Shown here: positions 1 to 5,970 of the stretch, piece after piece | Layout: the number at the start of each line of letters is the position of its first letter | Numbering within the stretch: the stretch's first letter is position 1 | Source: Planctomycetaceae bacterium | GTDB taxonomy: Bacteria; Planctomycetota; Planctomycetia; Pirellulales; Thermoguttaceae | Length of the DNA: 12,705 nucleotides | NCBI GenBank assembly: GCA_009783865.1 | Contig: WRCR01000061.1 | Coordinates: forward strand, 1-12,705 | Reading direction: 5' to 3' | The notes under the pieces: model-generated | What the model was told of the DNA's origin: nothing | The model's input: only the letters and a program-made list of their open reading frames with translations | Databases searched by the model: none | Translations under genes and position numbers: made by a program

Positions 1-314
1 AGGAGGAGATACTGAAAATCATTGCCGCGCATAAAGAGGCGGACACTTCGGCATCCGAAACGCCTCAACAAACGGGACCCCCGATAGCGGTAACGGCATT
101 GACTCATGAAAGCAAGGGCGAGCAGATTATCGTTTTGTATCGTGAGTTGCCGATTCCGCCACAGGAAATTATCAACGAGATGATTGCAACGGGTTTGCCT
201 AAGGTTTGGATTCCTCAAGCGCGGGGATTTTTGAAAACGGATTCGATACCGGTGTTAGGCACCGGCAAACTCGATTTAGCGGCAGTGAAGAAGAAAGCGG
301 CAGAGTTGTTCTAG
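1..314 (+). CDS. Acyl-ACP/acyl-CoA synthetase (AMP-binding, Aas type), C-terminal fragment
   Basis: The frame is open from the first bases of the window to a TAG at 312-314, giving about 103 C-terminal residues; the gene begins outside the window. The fragment is the small C-terminal lobe of an ANL-superfamily (AMP-forming) acyl-activating enzyme. It shows a strand-rich stretch (EQIIVLYRELPI), then LPKVWIPQARGF, then PVLGTGKLDL, which matches the A10 motif whose lysine contacts the adenylate. The GLPKVWIP and LPVLGTGKLD wording resembles the synthetase half of bifunctional Aas (2-acyl-glycerophosphoethanolamine acyltransferase/acyl-ACP synthetase), which recycles lysophospholipid at the inner membrane. 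Whether an acyltransferase or transporter domain precedes it cannot be seen. A run of about 25 residues near the left edge is Ala/Thr/Pro-rich and looks like an insertion or linker within the lobe. The methyltransferase follows 29 nt after the stop on the same strand. Confidence 0.8.
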   Translation, partial: EEILKIIAAHKEADTSASETPQQTGPPIAVTALTHESKGEQIIVLYRELPIPPQEIINEMIATGLPKVWIPQARGFLKTDSIPVLGTGKLDLAAVKKKAAELF

Positions 315-343
315 GGAAAAGTCAGGGATTTATAGGAAATTAT

Positions 344-1324
344 ATGATAAACATAGTTCCCGCGGTTCGCAATCGCACAATAACGTTTTCCGATGTTGAA
401 AGACAACATTATCGGAGTCGTTTGGTGGTTCAACTGCCGCAAGATATTCTTAATAAGGTAATATGTCTGGATTTGTTTGACGTTTTATCAAAGTTGCCGA
501 CAGCGTTTTGCGATTTAATTATTGCTGACCCGCCGTATAATATCACCAAAGAGTTTAACGGAAAAAAATTTAAAGGAACAAGCACCGCTAGATATGCCGA
601 TTACCTTCGGACTTGGCTGCCGCAGATGAAACGCTTACTCAAACCGGCGGGTTCGATTTATGTCTGCGGTGACTGGCGCAGTGCGGCGGCAATTCAAACC
701 GTTTTAGAAGAATATTTTATCATACAAAACCGTATCACTTGGGAACGGGAAAAAGGACGCGGAGCAAAATCGAATTGGAAAAATAACAGCGAAGATATTT
801 GGTTTGCGACAGTAAGCAAAAAATTCATTTTTCACGCTGACCGTGTGATGATGAAACGCAAAGTGATTGCCCCTTATACTGACAAAGCAGGCAAACCGAA
901 GGACTGGAATGAAACGGACGAGGGACGTTTTCGTATCACTTATCCTTCCAATTTGTGGACGGATATTTCCGTGCCATTTTGGTCAATGCCGGAGAATACT
1001 GAACACCCTACACAGAAGCCGGAAAAGTTGTTGGCGAAAATCATTTTGGCAAGTTCCGACCCCAATGACGTTGTGTTCGACCCGTTTCTCGGCAGCGGAA
1101 CAACGGCTGTTGTGGCGAAGAAGTTAGATAGGCAATATGTCGGTATAGAAACTGATGAGGAATACTGTATGCTTGCAGAAAAACGGCTTGAATTGGCTGC
1201 GCAGATGCCGACTATACAAGGATATTCCGGCGGTATATTTTGGGAACGCAATACGCTTTCCGAACAAAACAAAAAGCGTTCTGGGACACAGCAAACGGCG
1301 TTGCAAAATTCATTTTTTCAATAA
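344..1324 (+). CDS. Type II adenine-N6 DNA methyltransferase, beta class
   Basis: The 326-residue protein transfers a methyl group from S-adenosylmethionine to adenine N6 in a specific DNA site. Catalytic motif IV is DPPY (residues 62-65). The variable target-recognition stretch lies at about 130-215. HPTQKP (221-226) precedes the AdoMet-binding motif I, DPFLGSGTTA (246-255). The order motif IV, target recognition, motif I is that of the beta class. The frame is open back to 206, inside the preceding gene. The ATG at 344 is preferred because TAGGAA lies about 8 nt upstream and because the residues encoded before it read as an out-of-frame copy of the synthetase C-terminus. The 3' end overlaps the coding frame of a broken restriction endonuclease, so this was once a restriction-modification pair. 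The recognition site cannot be read from sequence alone. The gene appears intact and may act today as a solitary methylase. Confidence 0.92.
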   Translation: MINIVPAVRNRTITFSDVERQHYRSRLVVQLPQDILNKVICLDLFDVLSKLPTAFCDLIIADPPYNITKEFNGKKFKGTSTARYADYLRTWLPQMKRLLKPAGSIYVCGDWRSAAAIQTVLEEYFIIQNRITWEREKGRGAKSNWKNNSEDIWFATVSKKFIFHADRVMMKRKVIAPYTDKAGKPKDWNETDEGRFRITYPSNLWTDISVPFWSMPENTEHPTQKPEKLLAKIILASSDPNDVVFDPFLGSGTTAVVAKKLDRQYVGIETDEEYCMLAEKRLELAAQMPTIQGYSGGIFWERNTLSEQNKKRSGTQQTALQNSFFQ

Positions 1325-1787
1325 ATGTCAAGAATTTTCAGACAACCGAGTATTTGCAGATTGCGGAGAAAACGAAAAAGTTTCTCAATTCGCAGGAAGA
1401 TTTTTTGTCGGCAAACACCGTTAAAAGCACACGGGCTGTCGGCGATGCTTTGCAGGATATTTTGACGGAAAATTTCGGGGCATTGCTCGGTGAAAACTGT
1501 GCGGAGTATTCTTCTGACTTTGCCCGCCGTGCAATGGCGGACTTGGCTTTCAAAGACCTGGACGGTAATTATTATGTCGTTGATGTTAAAACACATAGGG
1601 AAGACACAAAATTCAACTTCAGATTGCAAATTCAAATCGAATAGTATTAAATCCGCAGAATACCCGCAAGAATTGGATGCTCGAACTTTGCGACACCTTG
1701 CTTGAATTTTATCCGAAAGAAATCGGCAAGATACATGAACGGATAGAATACTTTGAAAAAGTCAAAGAGCGGTGGAATAAACGGTAA
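1240..1787 (+). pseudogene. Type II restriction endonuclease remnant (PD-(D/E)xK), internally deleted and frameshifted
   Basis: Two pieces in different frames read as the ends of one restriction enzyme. The N-terminal piece runs in the frame of 1240 to a TAG at 1642-1644. It contains DLAFKD followed by YYVVDVKTHREDTKFN, so D101 and D115-x-K117 (counted from 1240) fit the catalytic D...DxK core, with spacing much like HincII/EcoRV-type enzymes. The C-terminal piece is in the frame of 1617 and ends at TAA 1785-1787. It begins LQIANSNRIVLNP and ends in a charged helix (EIGKIHERIEYFEKVKERW). The join is near 1614-1620. Together the pieces make about 180 residues, whereas enzymes of this kind usually have about 250-300, so roughly 75-100 residues are inferred to be missing. 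The N-terminal frame has no ATG before residue 99; a TTG at 1240 is the likeliest start and overlaps the methyltransferase by 85 nt. The family assignment comes from motif reading only. A sequencing or assembly error could explain a frameshift but not the missing segment. Confidence 0.72.
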
Positions 1788-1839
1788 ATATGATATCTCT
1801 TGCGCGGCTTCGTTCTGATTTTTCGCTCAAATTCCGCTA

Positions 1840-1868
1840 TTGACGCTTTCTGCCCAAACCGATATACT
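1840..1868 (+). promoter_or_regulatory. Sigma70-type promoter for rsmH
   Basis: TTGACG (1840-1845) and TATACT (1863-1868) are separated by exactly 17 bp, and each matches five of six consensus bases. Transcription would start near 1875, leaving a leader of about 55 nt before the rsmH ATG. The site lies in the 142-bp gap after the endonuclease remnant, so rsmH and the LysM gene need not depend on transcription from the restriction-modification locus. No MraZ-box repeats (GTGGG) are evident in this gap. Confidence 0.65.
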
Positions 1869-1929
1869 CCGCACAAACGGATTTTACCAAGAGAACAAAC
1901 CTTGAGAACGGAAGCAAACGGAATACGTT

Positions 1930-2859
1930 ATGAACGAGGAAATGAATAAAAATTCCGTTCATATTCCCGTTTTACTCAACGAGGTGTTATCTCTCCTAAA
2001 TCCAAGGAACGGAAGCATTTACATTGACGGAACAATGGGCGGAGGCGGACATACCGAAAAAATTGCCGAAAAGGTTTTGCCGGATGGACTGGTCATTTCA
2101 ATGGACTGCGACCTCAACGCAGTCAACCGCACTGAAAAACGACTGCGGCAGGTATTCATCAACTGCACCGGCAAAAATTTTCCAATCCGCTTCGTTCACG
2201 CAAACTACCGGTTTTTTGCAGAAACATTAGACCAACTAAACATACCGGAAATTGACGGCTTTTTGCTGGATTTAGGACTTTCCAGCGACCAACTTGCCGA
2301 AAAGTCCCGCGGGTTCAGTTTCGACTCGGACGGAACACTGGATATGAGATTTGACGATTCCGAGGGAGAAACCGCCGCAGACTTATTATTTCGATTAAAA
2401 GAAGAAAAAATTGCCGATATAATTTATGAATACGGCGAAGAAAAATACAGCCGAAAAATTGCAAAACAAATTGCCGAAAGGAGACGGAAAGAACAGCCGG
2501 TCAAGACCGCCGGTGAATTAGCGGAATTAGTCCGAAAATGCGTGCCGCGTGAACACCGTCACCGCACAATCGGCATTGACCCCGCAACACGAACTTTTCA
2601 GGCACTGCGGATAGCCGTCAACGATGAACTCGGTTCGCTAAAATACGTGTTGGAAAATGCCTTCAAACGGTTGAAAACCGGCGGAGTATTCGCCGTCATC
2701 AGTTTTCATTCGCTTGAAGACAGAATTGTAAAAAATGTTTTTAGGGATAGTCAACGCTGGAATGTTATCACGAAAAAGCCGATTACAGCAACAGAGGAAG
2801 AAATAAAACGCAATCCCAGAGCCAGAAGTGCGAAACTGCGGGCGGCGGAAAAAATATAA
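1930..2859 (+). CDS. rsmH: 16S rRNA (cytosine(1402)-N(4))-methyltransferase RsmH
   Basis: This 309-residue protein (formerly MraW) methylates N4 of C1402 in the decoding centre of 16S rRNA, using AdoMet, in the cytoplasm. Family signatures are all present and in order: HIPVLLNEVL at 11-20, the AdoMet loop DGTMGGGGHT at 33-42, DGFLLDLGLSSDQL followed by RGFSFDSDGTLDMRFD, GIDPATRTFQALRIAVNDEL, GVFAVISFHSLEDRIVK, and the terminal NPRARSAKLRAAEKI. The length is normal for the family. The start at 1930 is followed by a second in-frame ATG at 1942, and neither has a strong Shine-Dalgarno sequence. In most bacteria rsmH sits between mraZ and ftsL/ftsI in the dcw cluster. Here neither flanks it; a large LysM membrane protein follows after 53 nt on the same strand, probably in one transcript. 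Confidence 0.97.
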   Translation: MNEEMNKNSVHIPVLLNEVLSLLNPRNGSIYIDGTMGGGGHTEKIAEKVLPDGLVISMDCDLNAVNRTEKRLRQVFINCTGKNFPIRFVHANYRFFAETLDQLNIPEIDGFLLDLGLSSDQLAEKSRGFSFDSDGTLDMRFDDSEGETAADLLFRLKEEKIADIIYEYGEEKYSRKIAKQIAERRRKEQPVKTAGELAELVRKCVPREHRHRTIGIDPATRTFQALRIAVNDELGSLKYVLENAFKRLKTGGVFAVISFHSLEDRIVKNVFRDSQRWNVITKKPITATEEEIKRNPRARSAKLRAAEKI

Positions 2860-2912
2860 CGGAATGTAAAACTTTTCGGGAACAAATCATCACCCGTTAA
2901 GAGGAATCAACT

Positions 2913-5900
2913 ATGTCAAGAAGAGATAGAGAAAGACGTTTTGAACGGAGTCGACACAATGCCGATGACCGCGATTCGTCCGCTGACTTTGCGGATGAAT
3001 TCGAACAACTAACCGCTTCGTTGAGAAATGCCCCGGCAAGAACAAGGAATTCGGAAGAACTCGGCGGAGAAGATTTTGAAGAAATCGAAGAGTCCGCTTT
3101 CTCGTTTTCCGCTGTTCTGCATAATTTGTTTGTCGTACCGTTCATTTGGATTTGGAACGGCATAAGATTTTGCGCCGCGAAAATTTATTCCTGCGGTGCT
3201 TTTTCGTTAGGTATATTAAAGAAAATCGGCTCGCTATTTGTCTTGAAAAAAGAATTGGAAGAGGAAGCAGAGACAAGGACTCCTGCCGTAAATGAACCGC
3301 TGCCAACGGCGGAAGACGATGAAGAATACACGTCTCCGAGGTGGACCGGCTGGGTTTTCAAGGGTGCCGCAGTGACGGCATTTCTGTTATTGAGTGCTGG
3401 CGGTTATTTCGGCTTCAAAGCATTGATGAAAGACAAGACCGCAACAGACAACCCTGCTGCCAATGTTGCTGTTGAAAAAACAACGGAGACAAACGTTCCG
3501 GTCTCAACTGTTCCCGCCGCAAAAAATGTTCCTGAAACCGCTGCGAAGGAAACTTCCGTAAAGGAAATTCCGGTCAAGGAGACAGCGGTGAAACCGAGTG
3601 TGCCGAATCCGCCGATTGCCGCTGCTGCGCCTCCTGCTGTTCAGGAAAAGAAGGAAGTACCGAAGGAAAATCCGAAGCCGGTTGAGACGGTAAAAAAAGA
3701 ACCGCCCAAACCGCCAGTTACTCCGCCGGCAGTTGTTCCGCCCGTAGTTGCTCAAAAAGAACCGCCCAAACCGGCAGTTGCGGCTGCTAATCCGCCCGCT
3801 GCTAATCAAACGGCTGCCGCTAAACCGGCGGTTCCGGGTAATCCGGTAGTCAGCGGAAATCCCGCTCCGGCAGAAAATCCCGCCCCGGCAGAAAAGCCCG
3901 CGGAAAAAACCATCGCAAAGCAAGAACCTAAAAAGGATGTAAAACCGGAAGAGAAGAGTGCGGCAAAACCCGAATTGACGGCATTTAGTTCGCCGAGTCC
4001 GCCGCAGAATAATCCAGCGGCTGTACCGGCATTAGCCGCACCAGCAGTTGGTAATCCCGCTCCAAGCAGTGACCCTTGGGCGGTATCCTCTACGCCGAAG
4101 GCAACCTCCGAAGCAGCACCTGCTGATTCGCCGTGGTCATTACCGCCTGCACCTCCAACTGCAGCACAGGTTGCGGCGGCAACAAACATTGCAAAAACAG
4201 ATGCCGGAAAACCAAATGCTCCTGCTGAAACGGAAGTCAAAAAGGAAACCGTAAAAGATACGCCGAAGGAAACTCCGAAGGTGATTGCAGCGGCATCAAA
4301 ACCTGAACCGAAACCGGCGGTTGCCGCTGCACCGGCTGCAACAACCGGTGAAACCATCAGACCTTTGGTAATGACGGTACTGACGCAGGAACCGGCAGCA
4401 GACCCGCTTGCAAAACAGATGACTCCGGCAGCGGCTGCCGTCTCCGGTAAAATTGCTTCGGCACCGTTGCAGCCGCTTGCGGCAGAAGAGAGAGCTCCCA
4501 ATATCATTTCACAAAAAGAACCTGCAATGGGTATTCCGTCTTCGGAAGCCGTGCGTCCGCTGATTCAAAATCCGCCGCCGATTGCCCCGTCTGACAACAA
4601 AGAAAAAGCGGTCAATCCATTTTTCGGAGATACGATAAAACCGCTTGCACCGCCGAAGGAAATGAAACCCGACTCGCCGCTGCTCATTCCCGATTCGGGA
4701 GAAAAACCGCTTGTCGTTTCACAACCGGCGGTAAAGACCGTACCGGCGATGTCCGAACCCGCACTTGAAATTCCGAAAGAAGGCGCAAGTACTCCGGCAT
4801 CGGTATTCATGAATTCAACACGTCAAAATTCAATACCGCAAAATGCGGCACAGGAAACAGCACCGCAAATCCCGCTGGAGTCAACGCCGCAAAAGTCAAC
4901 CGTGCAAAACACTGCGCAGGAAGCAACACCGGAAATTCCGAATGAGAATCGGCGTGCCGCAGTGTTTGCGGATAAATCGAAGCAAGCGAACATGCCGCTT
5001 GCGGGTACTCTTGCAGATAAGATTCCTGCTGCAATTCCAACGGGCAATACCGGTGAACCCGCACTTGGCACCGCGCTGCAAAGCCGGATTCAGGAGTTGC
5101 GTTCTCCTTCCGACGAAGAACCGAGGTTGAGTTTTGAGCGTAAAACCGCACCGGCTATGGTTCCGCTGACTCTGCCGAAAAATCCGAATTCCGCAGAAGA
5201 TAATCCGCTGTTGAAACTTGTACCGACGGGAAGACCGGCAGAAAATGCGGCGGAAATCGAGCAATCGCTGCCGACAGAAATAAACACGCCGAAACCATTG
5301 CTTGCCGAAGTCAATCCGGGATACCGCCGGTCTCTTGATTCCGCAAGACCCGCTCCGCTGCGAATGACTGAAAACATGACGGCAAACCGACGGGAAGAGC
5401 GGGCAATATTGTTTAACGACGGAATTGATGAGCAGGTCAAGCGGTCGCCTGCTGATACGGAGCGTTATGTAATTCAGCCCGGCGATACTTATATGACGAT
5501 TTCCGATATGAAATTCGGCACGAGTTTGTTTTATCGGGCGTTGGCAGTGCATAACCGCCGCTTGGGGGTTGATTATACGCCGGTGCCGGGGACGGTTATT
5601 GAGATTCCTACGGCGGAATTTCTGAAGAGCAATTATTCCGAAGTTCTTTCACGGGGCAGTCATAGACGTGAAGCACAGCAGGACAGCGGTTTCAAACGAG
5701 TGTCGTCAAGTCAGCCGCTGAATTCTTCGGGACTGCGTTATACGGTGCAGCACAACGACAATATCTTCAGGATAGCGATGAATGAACTCGGCGACACTTC
5801 CCGCTGGCGGGAAATTGTAGCGTTGAATTCCGAAACGATTTCCGACCCGAGGAGTTTGCAGCCCGGCATGGAAATTCTGTTGCCGAGTCAGTCCGGTGTT

Positions 5901-5933
5901 AGCACGGCTGCGCGAAACAGAGGAGTGTATTAA
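2913..5933 (+). CDS. Large bitopic membrane protein with Pro/Ala/Lys-rich linker and two C-terminal LysM domains
   Basis: The 1006-residue protein starts at an ATG preceded by AGAGGAAT. Residues 1-60 are highly charged (Arg-rich, then Asp/Glu-rich). Residues 67-111 are moderately hydrophobic and may lie on or in the membrane. A clear transmembrane helix spans about 148-171 (VFKGAAVTAFLLLSAGGYFG). From about 172 to 850 the chain is low-complexity, rich in Pro, Ala, Lys, Glu and Thr, like TonB-type spacers, with short internal repeats. The C-terminus carries LysM 1 (about 851-900, starting RYVIQPGDTYMTIS) and LysM 2 (about 941-993, starting LRYTVQHNDNIFRIA). LysM domains bind N-acetylglucosamine-containing glycans, usually peptidoglycan. 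The layout suggests a cytoplasmic head, one membrane pass, and a long arm reaching the cell wall. Its place after rsmH, where ftsL normally sits, hints at an envelope or division role, but this is inference. No catalytic domain is visible. Confidence 0.9.
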   Translation: MSRRDRERRFERSRHNADDRDSSADFADEFEQLTASLRNAPARTRNSEELGGEDFEEIEESAFSFSAVLHNLFVVPFIWIWNGIRFCAAKIYSCGAFSLGILKKIGSLFVLKKELEEEAETRTPAVNEPLPTAEDDEEYTSPRWTGWVFKGAAVTAFLLLSAGGYFGFKALMKDKTATDNPAANVAVEKTTETNVPVSTVPAAKNVPETAAKETSVKEIPVKETAVKPSVPNPPIAAAAPPAVQEKKEVPKENPKPVETVKKEPPKPPVTPPAVVPPVVAQKEPPKPAVAAANPPAANQTAAAKPAVPGNPVVSGNPAPAENPAPAEKPAEKTIAKQEPKKDVKPEEKSAAKPELTAFSSPSPPQNNPAAVPALAAPAVGNPAPSSDPWAVSSTPKATSEAAPADSPWSLPPAPPTAAQVAAATNIAKTDAGKPNAPAETEVKKETVKDTPKETPKVIAAASKPEPKPAVAAAPAATTGETIRPLVMTVLTQEPAADPLAKQMTPAAAAVSGKIASAPLQPLAAEERAPNIISQKEPAMGIPSSEAVRPLIQNPPPIAPSDNKEKAVNPFFGDTIKPLAPPKEMKPDSPLLIPDSGEKPLVVSQPAVKTVPAMSEPALEIPKEGASTPASVFMNSTRQNSIPQNAAQETAPQIPLESTPQKSTVQNTAQEATPEIPNENRRAAVFADKSKQANMPLAGTLADKIPAAIPTGNTGEPALGTALQSRIQELRSPSDEEPRLSFERKTAPAMVPLTLPKNPNSAEDNPLLKLVPTGRPAENAAEIEQSLPTEINTPKPLLAEVNPGYRRSLDSARPAPLRMTENMTANRREERAILFNDGIDEQVKRSPADTERYVIQPGDTYMTISDMKFGTSLFYRALAVHNRRLGVDYTPVPGTVIEIPTAEFLKSNYSEVLSRGSHRREAQQDSGFKRVSSSQPLNSSGLRYTVQHNDNIFRIAMNELGDTSRWREIVALNSETISDPRSLQPGMEILLPSQSGVSTAARNRGVY
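3694..3779 (+). repeat. In-gene direct repeat (26 bp, 60-bp period) encoding KEPPKP units
   Basis: A 26-bp sequence at 3694-3719 recurs at 3754-3779 with one mismatch, exactly 60 bp (20 codons) later. Both copies encode KKEPPKP or QKEPPKP followed by P/A-V. It lies in the Pro/Lys linker of the LysM protein. Downstream, around 3859-3894, an 18-bp near-tandem unit encodes NPAPAE twice. These suggest that the linker has grown by local duplication. Confidence 0.85.
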
Positions 5934-5970
5934 TAACATAATCAGAGCAGCGTTGCGCAATACCGGCAAG

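Noticed and set aside
206..343. Upstream extension of the methyltransferase to 206
   Set aside because: It overlaps the synthetase C-terminus out of frame, has no family resemblance, and the ATG at 344 has a plausible ribosome site.
3504..5552. Long open frames antisense to the LysM gene (for example 3806-4507 and 4896-5552, minus strand)
   Set aside because: They are complements of the low-complexity Pro/Ala/Lys coding sequence, with skewed composition (Ala/Gly- or Arg/Cys-rich) and no domain or start signal.
5934..5970. Terminator between the convergent LysM and kinase genes
   Set aside because: No stable stem-loop with a T-run was found in the 37-bp gap.
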